Shown here: positions 22,586 through 35,127 of the stretch, in pieces
How positions within the stretch are numbered: the first letter of the stretch is position 1
Layout of the letters: each line of letters begins with the position of its first letter
Source of the DNA: Varroa destructor
Taxonomy: Eukaryota; Arthropoda; Arachnida; Mesostigmata; Varroidae
Direction of reading: 5' to 3'
DNA: 64,000 nucleotides
NCBI RefSeq assembly: GCF_002443255.2
Contig: NW_019211454.1
Coordinates: 61,360,823-61,424,822 of the forward strand
Position numbers and translations under genes: made by a program
Notes under the pieces: model-generated
What the model was told of the DNA's origin: nothing
Database searches by the model: none
The model's input: only the letters and a program-made list of their open reading frames with translations

Positions 22586-24034
22586 CATGGGACCATTAGA
22601 TACTTCTTCAGTTTTAATGGTGCAGTGTAACGTATGAAAATCTAAATGCAGATAAATCAACAATTTGGAATACAAGTAGAAAAACAAGTAAATATTGAAT
22701 CATAGATGAAGCGGCATGTTAACAACTCGAGGGAATTTTCCTGTAAGCCGACTACGGTGAAATAGGAAAAATACATTTTCTGCTAGTTAATGCTCGAAAA
22801 AGAGCAAGTTTTTACAAAGGCGAATGATCAGAAATTTGGGTAAACGATTTGAACTCCCCACGGTCGCTGGCTTTTGATGTGAACATAGCTGCTCAGGAGT
22901 CGCCAGTTCTCATTAGTAACCTCGTCTCGTCGGACCGTGTGTCAGAGGCAGTTCGCTAGATGTTGCAGGTTACCTTCCTTGGGCAGCGCTCCGCGCTATA
23001 TGACAAGTGTTTGGTTTGTCTATGTTACCGCTCTTTGCCTTAAATACAATCCATCGCAAAAAGGCGCAAAAGAAGGAAACAGACATTCCAAGTAAACTAA
23101 TGAGCCTGCAATTACTAGGACAGTAAACTATGTAGAGGATCACTGAGAAACATCCTAACATTTCCGTTTCCTTATTAGCAAATGTATGTATGCAGAAGAC
23201 ACCTATTAATAGATAATAGTAAAACGAACTATTGCTTCGTGTAAATTGCAAGAAGGCGTTGTGTTTTAGGATGAGAACGGATAAATTGAAATCGCAGACC
23301 CAAACTATTATGATCTCAGCTAGGTAGGGAATAAGTCCCAAAGGAACAGGTCATCTGCATATCGAAATGGGCCTAATAATTACAGAATCAGCCAGATTCA
23401 TTCTATAACAATAGGACCAACCGGTTCGTGACTGGGAATTAAAATTGCCCTTCTTGCCACAATACATACTATGCCTCATTTTATGTATATCTAGAATCGT
23501 ACTTTAGTTCTGTTATCCGCCTAACCAACACAACTTAGACATCTATGACAGATCCCATCGACAGATGGTTGTTGGGAGTCGTTCAATGGGTTTTTGAAGA
23601 ATAAATACTTAAGGCGCGATTTCAGAAGGAACAAGTGGAAATTCGAACAGAACTCCGACGTGATACTACTTCTCGAGACCGATTACCAATAATAAACTTC
23701 GGATTATAACACGATTTTGGCTTCATACAGCTCAAAAGGAGGAGTCAGTAACCGCTAACCGCCACAGTATCAGCGAGAGCGGATACCCCGATTTGATACT
23801 CATTGGATAACTAGTCCGATATCGAGTCGTCTGTCAGTGAGTGTCAATAAACTTTCTAAGTTATGCAGTGTGTATTAAAGCTGGCGCGAACTGTGGCAGT
23901 GCTGAGAAGCATATTTGATACGGCTGTTGCCAACTAATCACCGAAATCGAAGAAAGCCTCACATACTTTGATGTTACCTCCTGAAGGGATGACACAACCA
24001 ATCATTAGACTAGCAATATAATATAACTAATTAT

Positions 24035-24054
24035 TATATATATATATATATATA
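24035..24054 (+). repeat. (TA)10 microsatellite
   Basis: Ten perfect TA units, embedded in a longer palindromic A/T stretch from about 24017 to 24064. Confidence 0.95.
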
Positions 24055-24235
24055 ATATTATAATGTAAGTAACACTTACTGCGATAACAAACCAAAGATC
24101 GTACGAACCATGCACCTAAACTTATCGTTGCTCCAGTCTTGTTCACATTAAACCGAGCGTGTTAGAAAAAAGTTCTTACAAATGATGTTTTGTTTTGCTG
24201 GCGTTAGAGATGAGAGGAGTATATCGCAGTGTGTG

Positions 24236-24251
24236 TATGTATGTATGTATG
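24236..24251 (+). repeat. (TATG)4 microsatellite
   Basis: Four tandem TATG units preceded by a short GT run. Confidence 0.9.
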
Positions 24252-24354
24252 GTCGTTGTCCCAATAAAATTTCTTCAATTCAATAACAAACCATCTTTAT
24301 CGTGAATGACTGCCTGCCGATACGCTCATTTAACTGTCCATAAAGGAGAGGGCT

Positions 24355-24612
24355 TTGAAAATAGACTGCTTAAAGAATCCAATATGTAATAATAGACATA
24401 CCTCTATTAGCGACGCAACAGGCCTAGAAAAGCAGTTAGCAAGCCTTATTTGCGTGTTGAGCCCGGAATTCTATAAGTTACAGATTTCTTGTGTATCGAG
24501 ACAGGCAGCTAGCGGCTCGATATACAGTGTGTTTATGCTTATAATCTCTAGAAGGGCTGAAATTGCTTTGATATTCAAACGGAGACTTTGGCCTTCAGGG
24601 AAAAACGAATGA
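24355..24612 (+). pseudogene. Possible gypsy RNase H fragment
   Basis: SISDATGL resembles VxTDASGL. CVSRQAASGSIYS fits the SR-x7-YS block, and AEIALIFKRRLWPSGK follows where LAIVxAIxxFRxYLxGR would be. The order is right, but most positions are only similar, and the DNA shows no flanking pol sequence. Confidence 0.3.
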
Positions 24613-24689
24613 GCAGCAAGAGAAAATTTTCTGCCCTTATTGGCTGCATATGATCCTGAAGCGGTGTTGGTGTTGCACTGCACGTGTCA

Positions 24690-26240
24690 AGTGCTTTAAT
24701 AACTTGCCCTATTATCTATTCAAAAGTTATCTCTCTGTTCAACTATTATAGTTTACTTTCATTATACCCTAAGCCGCCGCTCCTCCTCACCCGCTGATGC
24801 TACCACAGAGACGTAGGATAAGTAAAAGTTTTCAAGCCTTAATTAGGTACCGTGTGACACTTGACTATTTCAAACAAACTGGCTGTTATGTCATACTGAT
24901 CTAACCCCGAACGTGGACAACAGTCACCATTACAAAAATGTATCGATGCCAAGCGTTTAATTACCGTTCATAAGATACGATGATATTTGCACCTAGTCCT
25001 AGTAGGCTCTAGCTAATGGATAATTGAGGCTAGCTCACAGATCGTCACTCTTCGACATCCCGATATCGAATTCAGGAGCGAAATCTAAGTGGCTGACAAT
25101 GAATGCCGCCTTTATGGGCTTCGATATATTACCTCGACATTGTTCCTCTCCTGGAGTCGCTCTAGGGACAAGGTCTGATCAGTTACAATAACTCGCCTAT
25201 GTATTATGTCGCTAATTGGGATATTATGGCACGGCTTCCCTCGACCTCATGGCGGTCTTATACTGCTTATATTACAACGATCTCGACAGCTGGACCTCTC
25301 ATGCGTTCCCTGTTGTGTTTATATAAAACATCCGCTTTAATACATTATTAAACCCTAACGCTTGCCGTTACCTCCCACCCGGGCGCTTTGACTACGCTTC
25401 ACTTTATGCCTTGATTTTATGCCCACTAAGTGCAGCAAAGCTATGCATTACGTTATGCACCGAGAAAGATATCCGTAAGACAACGGCATGTCACTCCTGA
25501 TGATTCAAGGCGTAGGGCTTCATCTCTATAACCGTACAAAATGGGCACTACGATGATTTTACCTGCTTTGGCGGGTGCTTTTTCTTCACGTTTCTCTCGA
25601 GCGTAATTTTGTAACACTTTGCTAAAAAAAATTAAAATCCGTTTATTTAATGTATTTTCCGTCGATGGCACTAATCAAATACGATTTCTTATCTTTTTTA
25701 TCAGACAAAACATTACCGTAAAAAATCCTAGTGGTATATCATTTGTTGATCGTTAGATTAATGCTGATAATTAAATGGCACCGCTGTGTCTGTCGCCTAG
25801 CACACTGTATCGATTACGAAGCCTTAGGCTCCTTTGGGCGTTGTCAGCTATTTTACGTCAGGCCAATATCATGCCCTGCTCCTAACCCAAACATAAGCCT
25901 CGATCTTGGACTTCTTTTGCCGTATAACAGCTTGAAAGGGTCGTCGTACGAATGGAACAGTAATATATTATATCAATTAAATGATTCACAGAAAATAAAA
26001 GCGGCCTTCTATGTAGAATAACCTGTCATCGTGCCGCAAACTCAGAGCAAACTAAACTGGACGGAAAACCCGGAGCCTTATTATTATTACTGTTATAGTA
26101 GGGCCTAGTCTCTAATGATACCTGTAATATGCAGGACACGTCCTAACGGTAATCACGCAGTTCCCGGTATGTGCAGGTTTATTTTTATGAGTCATTATGA
26201 TTTTAGTTGTTGCCAGTACAATCTTCCGTAAAACAATGTG
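24690..26240. other. No firm feature
   Basis: A 96-codon plus frame at 25731-26021 includes EALGSFGRCQLFYVRP, loosely like the integrase finger (GHxG then YWP), just upstream of an integrase-like segment on the same strand. I do not consider it supported on its own. The rest shows nothing. Confidence 0.3.
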
Positions 26241-26253
26241 TTTTTACTTCCAG

Positions 26254-26530
26254 ATAGGAGGACCGAACTGAAGGAGAAGATCCTCATTTGGCGCAGTCAG
26301 GAGCCAAGAATCTATAGAAATGTTTACCGTATTCTTTTTATAGTTGTCGATAATTCGATTGTACGTGTTGTGGATATTTGCAGCAGCATGGATGGTACTA
26401 GTTCGTACCTCCGCATCTCTCATGGTAGGAAAGCAATAGACATAATCAAAAAACTTTTTGAATAGTTTCTTTTTTATGTTGCCTATGATCATTCGAGTGT
26501 GGCTGAAAGATCTGCAATCACAGCACACCC
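26254..26530 (+). pseudogene. Possible gypsy integrase core fragment
   Basis: EPRIYRNVYRILFIVVDNS fits the LPxSxxGNxYILVxVDRF strand of the integrase core, including the Asp that starts the VDRF turn and V-R-V-V-D after it. After the TAG at 26463, YDHSS in the continuing sequence resembles the SDxGS second-Asp motif. A very good acceptor (TGTGTTTTTACTTCCAG) ends at 26253, so a terminal host exon of 70 codons is the alternative reading. Confidence 0.35.
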
Positions 26531-26534
26531 TCTT

Positions 26535-28240
26535 TAATACGTAGTCATTTTTTGGCTGCAGAAAATAGACTGACGCAAACTAGCCGCTAGAAAAGCCTTA
26601 GTAGTAGCCGTACTCTGAGCGAATCGACATGTGCGTTTGTAAACGAGCTAGATCATCTACGAAAACGGAAAACACGTAAGGCCTAACTTATTACCACGAA
26701 TGGCACGTTGCTGTGTACCAACTGCCTGGTAGGCAAAGTTGCTGCGACTTACTTCAGCAACTTTTATTGATGAGCTTCATTTACTCTAACGGTCCATCCT
26801 TTCTAGATATATGCTTGCATACGTAAGGGTTACGCAATGACTGGGAAGAAGTTGTGGAATGCGAAGAACCAGCAGTATACCAAATATATTCTGTGCAAAC
26901 AAACAGCAATCGAAGGTTCCTTTTCCGCTTTGTGAATGACAGATGTCTCAGCAGGTGTGAGCTTGTCCGAGTATCGGATACGTAAAGGAGCAGAAAACCT
27001 TCATTAGAAAGAACCTACTTTAGTTCTCACATATTGCTTCACTCGAAACAAGTTCCATGTTTACCCTAGCTCGACTACCGGATAGCCCGCTGCATACAAG
27101 TTAGCAGGACATATGAGGGTTCGGGTTGTTTGTACGTAACACAAGCCCGCTAGAGTCGAATAAGGGGCCCTCCTTGCGTGCGGTACCATTTCTATCATAA
27201 CTTTGATCTATTTAAATGACAGTAGATTTGCATTCGTATCTTAACCACCTGTGAGGGTCAAGTTAGCGTAACTCCATGAGGAGAAAACCTATCAATATTT
27301 ACGTAATCGATAATGATTTACTTGCATATAAAAACCTTAATAGTTGTGCGTAAGTGTCATTGGAGAGAAGTTTAAAGGAACTGCCTCAGGTTACCCAGAG
27401 GCACAGCAGACGAAGCAATGGCATCATTGTAAAATACATGAGACCTGTTTTTACAAGCATATATAGTGAACGTGAATTACCGTGTATTTATCTACACAGG
27501 TCGAAGGCGGGCTAATCAAAAGCGGACCGTGCGACTGGACCCTGTTTTGCAAGTTGCGTTCCTTTTTATCAGAATATCACAGGTAAACGACCAACACTAT
27601 AATAAGATTATATACATCGCGCTCATAAAGCTAAAACAACGCTCCTTTTACAATTACCAAAACATAAAGAAAACGTTTCTATATATATATATAAATATAT
27701 GGATGAAACACACTGTCAAGTTTCTAGTACGCTGGTGATGTAGCGATATTAATCATCTTCTCGATGGGGGTATATGTGGTTCGCCCTGAACTGCAATAAC
27801 TAGTGCCAGGTCTTAGTTACGCGTTGCAAACGTGAAGATCGAACTTGGCCTCAAATATGTTCTTCGATCACGAGCACAATTGCCAACATATCCCGGTAGT
27901 ATAAATCGATACTGAAAGATCATAGTTTACGCTGACTGGTTCAGTTTTCTAACTATGTATACGCATATGTATACAACCCGAATGAAGACAGATGCTTTAT
28001 TCAGCTTGAGAAAAAATGTTTTTGCCCAGAATATGATCGAGCAAAAAATTTAGACTACAGTAATCTAGAACCTGAAATTGAAGCGAAAATGTAAATATAT
28101 ATCAAACCTGTTTTATTAACAATTACCTGCAAGTTGATCCTTTCTAACAATTCACTGCTATGGTTTACCGTATAATAAGATCTCATTTTATCTATGAGCG
28201 TTCTGACGTTGCTTAACACACAGTTTATTTACAAATAACA
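26535..28240. other. No recognisable feature
   Basis: Short frames only, with a TA-rich run near 27680-27700. Nothing assignable on either strand. Confidence 0.45.
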
Positions 28241-29229
28241 ATGTCAATACTGGACCTGCTTCTCGATGAAGTACTTTACAAGTCGATTTTATTGATGACG
28301 TTCATCGGCCGGAAAATGTCATCGATAACACTCAGCCTTTGTTACGTGATGCAGCGCTCCCTTTTTGTCGATAGGTTAGGACGATTTTTCAATAATTTTT
28401 TTCCTAAAAATTCAAGGAAAAACTCGAAACATATATTTATTAGAGTGGTAGATGCAACATTTGCCAAGTACGTCCGGCACAATTCTTTCCTATAAAAGAA
28501 TTTTTTCGAAGGACCATCGTTAAGGCGTCGTAAACTATCGTTTATTATTATTGTCTACTGAAATAAGATCAACGAGTTCCTTAGTAGGATCACCATTGCT
28601 AGTTCTACTTTACATTTGTTATCCTGCTTTGGACTCCTCGGTTGGCCGGAAAGTAAAAGAAGACCATTTCATTATAAGCCGTCTTGCTTATAATGCTTCG
28701 CTTACAGAAAGCCCACAGTGCCAGTGGCAAAAATACAAGCTTTTGGATTCAATTCAATCATTAAAAACATTTAATAAATTGATTTGATCGATTCGCTGGT
28801 TATATCAGTGATTACCTCGTTTCATCTGTTGGCATTTTCATTGCAGACTGGATACAACCTCTGAAAGGAATCAGTACAATCAAATACGATACCCCTCACA
28901 TTGGACGGGTTCGTCGTACAAATAAGACCAGCTATGCTCTGAAAGCAGCGAACACATGCAGGTTTAACATGCGGAAGTAACGGCGCAAAATGGGGCAATG
29001 TAACTAAAATGTTTGATTTGTATTGTACACTTCCCTTTCGACTTTTAAAAACTTATTGTTTGGCTCGAATTGTCGTTTTTTAATAGAAGACTACGTACGT
29101 AACGCAACCTGCGAAGTATGGCATCGTGTTTGTAGCCTCTCTATAATTTCCTTTATGAAAAAACGTGTTCGCTGCTCGTTGTTCAGCCAAAAGAGATACG
29201 TCCTAGTGAACAATAGAACTATTTTGTAA
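28241..29229 (+). mobile_element. Possible decayed gypsy pol, thumb to integrase finger
   Basis: Three consecutive plus-strand frames follow pol order. In 28241-28495, LGRFFNNFFPKN resembles the FLG-x3-YR-x-FIPN thumb and HIFIRVVDAT resembles PFILxTDAS. In 28551-28787, EDHFIISRL resembles ExHPIAYxSRxL. In 29023-29229, IEDYVR followed by TCEVW resembles IExYVRxC-x2-C with the second Cys as Trp. Each match is weak alone. Their shared strand, order and rough spacing are the reason for the call. Confidence 0.35.
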
Positions 29230-29893
29230 TAGATACGCTCTGAGGTCTGCTTTTTATTGTCATGCTTTAAAATGAAGTGTAACGTGGAGACATTCTGATC
29301 AGCGTGTCAGAATGCCATCTTAGGTTACTTGACATCTGAAACGATCCCGAATTCTACTTAGAGCTGACATATATTTCGAGAGATATATTCTTCGCTAGAC
29401 TTCGCAAACATACGCAGATTTCGAAATGCGTTTGTCAACACGAGCTATTTTTTTTTATGTAGAAAACAATCCACGGAGCAATTGGGGAGATCTGACGTTG
29501 TCATTAGGCAACCAGACTATGAGCTTTCAACTGCCGTGCCAAGGGGTCATGAATCTTTTGACGAATTCGAGATAGCGGGCCGCATTCATTGCTCAATTAT
29601 CAGCGAGCACTTGTCAGTAATGGAGGTCCCTAATGTCGAGTAGAGTCTACATTTACCTTATGTCCAAACCTACTCGGTACTGCCGCCAAATTCGACTTTT
29701 CTTTAAGGCAACGCAATTCTGCCTTGTGATTCCCCTCCGGCCGTCAATAGACGTTAGATTATATCTGGTCTATGGCGACTTTCTTGTTGGCTAAAATTGT
29801 CAAAATTGCACGCGGAATATAACGCATAAATTTACAACCGGCTTCGAATAGCCGGGAAACCCGTGTTTTACTCAGTTAAATCATAAATTTGTA

Positions 29894-30163
29894 CTATGCC
29901 GGTTCTAGCCGACAAAGCTCCTGCACCCGAAGGTCTGCTTTCGCGAAAAGGCTTTTCGATTGCAGTAACACCTTCGTGTTCCTCGGCTCCCGATATGTGA
30001 TCATCTCCTCGCTAGCCTTCAACGCCCCAACTTGCAGTCTTGCTACATTATCTCCGTATTGGTTTATACCATTCACGCTTTGTGCTTTCTTACCTGACGC
30101 CTTCACCAATTTTCCGTGAATATCCGCAGCGCTGGGACCTTTGAGCAAGAAACACTTCATCAC
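29894..30163 (-). pseudogene. Possible mariner-like transposase HTH fragment
   Basis: The 89-codon frame begins MMKCFLLKGPSAADIHGKLV, then KASGKKA. Aligned by eye with the first helix-turn-helix of mariner-type transposases, CF-x-L, AA, H, LV, A, G and A fall in register. REPRNTK and ADLRVQEL later resemble the GRPK hook and DxRLKVREL second-helix region. No DDE catalytic domain was recognised downstream. A retroelement Gag origin is an alternative, since a LLK-x-P-x-A pattern occurs there too. Confidence 0.35.
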
Positions 30164-30169
30164 TACTTT

Positions 30170-31045
30170 TCAGACCAAAATACTCTTCTTTTGAGCTGAT
30201 TTCTCCAAGAGCAAACCTGACCGGTTGTGACAGCCTTACACAATACAGTGTTCTTTTGATGATAGGCAGTTTAACCTTATTAGCCTTTTATTGCCAGTAT
30301 TTTGGACTGGCGACCGAGATTGTTGAGACTAGGACCTGCGGTACGTTTGTATAGCTTGCTTGTCGATGAAGAATCGATCGCTCGTAGTGTTCCGTGTAAT
30401 CATAAGTAGAAATTGGCACTTGTTGTCCGTTAATTTTTCATTGGTCAATTTTGCTGAGAGACGCGTATGGCCTTTTTCAACATGCATATAAATGGCCTAA
30501 CATTCTAAAAGGAGCTCTTTATCATATTGACGTATGACATTTTATTTTGGACGACACTGATGAATTCTTTAAGAACTCTTCTGTTTCGTAAACCGTTTTT
30601 GCTCTTATCGGAATGTTTTTTTTAAGTACATGATGGAGCTGGTAAGAAAGAGGTAGGTTCCGTATGTAGGCACAATCATGCAGACGGTAAGGCCTTACTC
30701 TAGTCTCCAGGTCGTTGACCGCATTGCGATCGTTTACTCTGTCTAAGAAGATTTTGAACCGACCCGATTGAAAGTGTTCGGTCTAGCTATGACAAATTTA
30801 GAAACGACAACAATTTGTCGTGGCTAATAGTTATTATTCTAGAAATAATAGTTACACATAATATGATTGACATCAATGAGTCCTTCTAAAATACAGTCAG
30901 GTTAAATCGATCCTTCCTCAATATGATAGTGCCAACATAAACAAACAGCCATTCACTCGTTTCTTTCGTCTAGTGGACCTGCTTCTGCATATAGGTCGAA
31001 GAACGCCCGAATGCTTTGTCAGTCGTTCATCGAAACTGTGATTAC
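30170..31045. other. No recognisable feature
   Basis: AT-rich, with a near-palindromic TAGTTATTATTCTAGAAATAATAG around 30830. No coding motif. Confidence 0.45.
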
Positions 31046-31050
31046 TTATA

Positions 31051-31296
31051 CTAAATATGAATTGAGCGATAGTTAACTCTGTGTTCTGGATGTGTGACCG
31101 CATGTAGCATCACATGATACGATTCCGAAGTTGAGTGAGAGCTGTTGCCATTAGTGTTATCGCCGTTGAAGTGAAGGAGAGCCAGCTTTAGGAAAATAGG
31201 CCAACACTTCCTGTCCCTTTTTTCGCTACTGGCTAACTCTTTTTCCCTGCTGCCGCTGGCTGCATGATGGATCGTGACGATTTCGTTGATCCCCAT
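31051..31296 (-). CDS. Candidate ORF with strong start context, unknown
   Basis: AAGATGG, a near-ideal start context, at 31296 opens 81 codons (MGINEIVTIHHAASGSREKE onward) to a TAG at 31051. The peptide is hydrophilic, rich in Ser, His and Asn, with no signal peptide and no motif I recognise. It borders the GC-rich island to the right and could be a first coding exon or a small ORF of a leftward transcript. No good donor is evident inside. Confidence 0.25.
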   Translation of the reverse strand: MGINEIVTIHHAASGSREKELASSEKRDRKCWPIFLKLALLHFNGDNTNGNSSHSTSESYHVMLHAVTHPEHRVNYRSIHI

Positions 31297-31339
31297 CTTC
31301 CTGGCCGTCCCACACGGGTCCCCAAATCTCACTTCTCAA

Positions 31340-31990
31340 CTCGCTTGTGCACAATGGATGGCATGACACTCGCGGCAGACAGCTAATGCCACTGCCACTC
31401 ATAGCCGCCCAGAGTATCCAGCCGTCCCCGCTATGCGCTACTTACCGCTTCTTCCTATCCGCAATCGAGGGGTCATCCACAGTCCGGTCCACGACGATTT
31501 CTAGCGCTGGAAACTCCTCTGCGTGTTGTTGCTGGTGGGCACTTGGATTGCGGTGATGTTCCGGCGGGTGCAAAGTTCATACAGATAGCCCAAGCTACAG
31601 CCGTCGCCGCAGCCGTGCGTGCGCCTGCATGTGTATATTGGGTCCTTCAACTTTGCAATGAAATGCTACCACAAAGGACGGACGTCCCGGTGGTCGAGCG
31701 CTATATGTAGGACTCGGTCAACGGCTGGCGGGGAGGTCACTGCGCAAATAACAAAGAATGAAAAGCGGATAAGGAAACGCCTAGAACGGACTTAGAGGGG
31801 TATTGAAAGGTTGGGGGGTGGTGGTAGCAAGGAGGTCGAGGAGAAACTGTGGGTTTAGGTTAGGCGGGGACATAGACATTCACATTGGTTTGGCACGCAA
31901 TGGCTGCAAAGGAAAGAACGGCGATGCGGCTAACATCACACCGTTGCTTTTTGCTAGAGTCAGATGGAGCGAGCTAGTGGTCGCATAAAC
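31340..31990. other. GC- and CpG-rich island without clear gene
   Basis: Higher GC than the surroundings, CpG-rich, with G-rich runs on the plus strand near 31800-31860. This would fit a promoter or first-exon region, but no TATA box, initiator or reading frame can be assigned. Confidence 0.25.
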
Positions 31991-32429
31991 GGTCGGCCGG
32001 GGCTTAGGGTTTCATCAGCAAAAACGTTTCTTTTATCATTTAATGGAAACGCTTGGATGCTTGTCATGGAGCATGAAAGAAAAATAATCGCCCTTCATTG
32101 GCTAGTCGCTGCGGCTGAGGCTAGACATCGAGACTGCCGGTATTGCAACTCCTATGGCTGTTATTGTGGCTAAGCCTGCTTGGTCCTGCACACTTTCCTG
32201 CGTAGCTTGCTTTCTATATATCTTAAGCAAAGCCTCAGGTCTGTCAGTTGGCTGGCGGGTCCTTCCCTCTTCGATGATCGAAAAGCAAAAGAACAGTAAT
32301 GGTAAAATCGTTCGTTCCGATCAGATTGTCGTCCAGCCGTCTCACACTGAGGTCGGACCCACTAAGATGAGACAAATTTATGTATCAGTTATGTATCTCC
32401 TGAGTACATTGACGTCAATAGACCGCTAG
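31964..32429 (+). other. Two overlapping ATG ORFs, unknown
   Basis: ATGGAG at 31964 opens 69 codons and ATGGCT at 32154 opens 91. In the first, MEHERKIIALHWLVAAAEAR resembles the EREALAVVWAV helix of gypsy RNase H, and the end is Cys-rich. The second starts with a hydrophobic Cys-containing stretch, possibly a membrane segment, then a polar tail. The RNase H resemblance is limited to about 12 residues. Either another relic or host exons. Confidence 0.25.
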
Positions 32430-32434
32430 GTTTC

Positions 32435-33440
32435 GCCACTTGATACAACATTAACGCAACTATGTGCGTTAAATTCAAATGATTAGGCCATTGGATTGAA
32501 AGCTTATGTTGCAACCACTTTCCATAAAACCGCTGGATACATCGATAGAATTTCTGTATGGCTATAGCACTATGCCACCAACCTTCGAGCGCAGGTAATA
32601 CTTGAAGTTGCGCCAAGTCACTACGTCCAGCCTTCGTGAAATTTTTTCCATCTCAATGCATACGAGGATAGATCTTCCATTGTGTATGAACATTGTACTG
32701 ATCAATTAACGCATACAAAAACACTACGTAACAAACAAACATTTGTTTAGTTGCTGTGGAGATTTTTATCGCAAGAAGAGCAGAGATGGCACGATCTGTC
32801 TGTCACCACCAAACAATAGAAAAACCTGTAATATCATTTAAACTTATCAATGGTTGTCTTTGATCTGTGTCCGCTTTCCGGTTTTCGACTCGTAGCATTA
32901 CCGCTTAATGCATATTGATGTTGTTCAGTCCTGTCATTTTGTACTGCTCATTTTAACCCCTGCGCAGCGTGTTTAAGGAGTTTTGCCAAGTGTTCCATAA
33001 TTGAATGCCTGTAAGATAGAAATGGATTTTCAATCAGATCTCAGAAATTACATATTCCTTCCCGATGTCTACCAAATGCAGGTTTTATCTAGTATCTGCC
33101 ATTTTCACTAGGAAGCACCCAATTATTATTATCAAGTATTCATCATATTATATCAAGTATCGATTATTTTCAGGTAATATTATATATTACATTCTACTTT
33201 GGCAAAACGTTTTTTCGACGCACTTCCTAGGCCATTCGTACTTTTCCATTTTAGCAACATGAAAATTTCTATATTCTTCGCACTCGGGTACCGCGTTGGT
33301 AAAGTGACTACCCTCTGGCACCATCATTAGTTCCGCCTAGACGTATCCATCACTATAGATCATACTCTATGTTGACGCACAACCGCTAGCGAGGAAGCCC
33401 ACGCCTATACCTTTAATAACCTTGGCGAACCAGGGCAGAG
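32435..33440. other. No recognisable feature
   Basis: Short frames only. The segment next to 33444 may hold the downstream end of the RNase H relic, read in a shifted frame. Confidence 0.4.
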
Positions 33441-33695
33441 ACATCACTGGATGTTATGGCTAAGGTCATTGTCTTTTAGTGATACGTAATCACCCTCATT
33501 CCCGTATGCTCTCATCATTCGCACCACAGTTCGCGCTGATCCTATGTCCTCTGGCAGGCCAAGAATTGCTATCGGTACACAACTGCGGCAGCGAATCAAA
33601 TGAAAACAGCAAAACATCTTTCTATACGACGGGGCTTGAACAACGAAATTCCTAGAACCTCTGCCTTTGTTGACGCGCTCTTGCCACGCAAACAT
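33340..33695 (-). pseudogene. Gypsy RNase H fragment
   Basis: F-A-W-x-E at the start and Ala-Pro 18 residues later fit the FxWTE to LxxAPV link before RNase H. FHLIRCRSCVPIAIL fits FxLxTDASxVGIGAVL with the acidic residues lost. G, R, V, then R-A, E, Y and L further on keep the spacing of the GxxRPVAYASRALxxAExNYxxxEKExLA stretch. Beyond 33444 a shifted frame reads LAIT and ALVRQGY, like LAIV and AIxKFRxYL. No single block is decisive; the gap-poor alignment over about 80 residues is. Confidence 0.45.
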
Positions 33696-33699
33696 GTGT

Positions 33700-35120
33700 T
33701 GGCCAGTTCACTGTCTACACTAGCAGTATGCACCATTGGATAGCGCAAGCGAACGTATACTGACCTAACAGGCACAGATTAGCGGCTAATGCAAAAGAAC
33801 CCCCAGCCTTATCGACCTACCAATAACAACAGCGAAAATGCCAAAGTTTCCCTAGCTTATTTTCTAAATCGATTGTTATCCTAATAAGGCCAAAGGGGTC
33901 GATCCGCCCAGCACTGTCCCAGATTATCTATACTTTAATAGTTTGATCTGAGACAGAAATGTTCCCAGGGCTCTGTTACCTTTTATTACCAAGAAAAAAC
34001 AAGAGATATGCAAATTGTCAGAAAAGTTCTATAAGTTGTAGTTCGTCAACCGTATCATAGCGATGCTTGTTTTCAATTCGTAGGAAGGTATCACCTAGTT
34101 GCACATGGGCCTGAATCATCATGGCCAAAATCACGAAGTTGCGTTGAGCCATGAGCGCATGAAGTCAATACAAACAGTTCTAATTAGGTAAAATCGAAGA
34201 GGGACCATATCCTTCTAAGTAAGAATTTTTTTGCAAGAAATGATACAGCTGAGCCGCCTTAGATGTGGGGCAAAGCAAAGTTATGTGATTAAATGTGTTG
34301 CCCGCTTGAAAGCACAACTGTAGTGTGCCCTCGTACTAATCCTAGTGACACATAGAGTGGTGTAGATCCGGAACCGAATATATGTAACTTTCAGGCGTTC
34401 AATAATTAAAGATTCGAGCACTAGGAAGCCGAATATATCAAATCAGTTGCTACGCTATAACGGTTTCTTTATACTCCATTGTATCTAGCTGCTCCGATTG
34501 CCGTCCACCTCGGCAGATCCTTGAAGCAGCAGCACCGTTTGCCAGCACAGATCGTAATTCCTTATAGAGACATTAGTAGGCGACTAAATGTAGACAGGAT
34601 AAGCGATAGCAAGACAGTATTAAGCACTCGAAGGCACATTGCTCAGTACTTAATGGTGTTCCAGTGAGAAAAACGAACGAGTGTAGACCTATCATTAAGC
34701 GCAGCACAATGATATAACACAACAAAGGCGCAACACAAATAAGTACTCCAATTTTGCTGACGATAATGGCCGCTTTTTTAATGCAAAAATATTCTGTATT
34801 TCAGCGTTGAGCCCAGATATTACACACGAAATTAAGGTACGCATTTATCTTCCAGAAAATGAAACGTTTTTATCAAGCATGTGATGTGGGTACAATAGAC
34901 GCTTACAAGCAATTGCTAGTGGAGACGCCTCATAACACTGAACATATTTCCAAGTTATCCCACAGCGGTAAATTCTTAGTAGAGTTTCATTGAACTCTCG
35001 TAGCTATAGATAGGAGGCCTCTTTTTAACTTTTGCGCGTGCTCCTCGGACGTGAGGCATAGGAACTACCTTACTGTAGAAATAATGTACTCAGTCCACGT
35101 TCCGCATCATGAGCTTCGTA
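33700..35120. other. No recognisable feature
   Basis: Short frames with no motif or repeat. Confidence 0.45.
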
Positions 35121-35127
35121 CTATTCC

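Larger units (their letters stand above)
22590..24350. other. No recognisable gene
   Basis: A 123-codon minus frame (22970-23341) is hydrophobic, with an LLGMSVS that faintly recalls FLGHxVS of RT, but nothing else fits. The stretch also contains the TA and TATG microsatellites listed separately. Confidence 0.4.

Noticed and set aside
22970..23341. 123-codon hydrophobic minus frame resembling a multi-pass membrane protein.
   Set aside because: AT-rich DNA yields hydrophobic frames; no conserved receptor or transporter residues, no ATG at the start.
31850..31875. TTTAGGTTAGG, like the arthropod telomere repeat TTAGG.
   Set aside because: Only two units; expected by chance.
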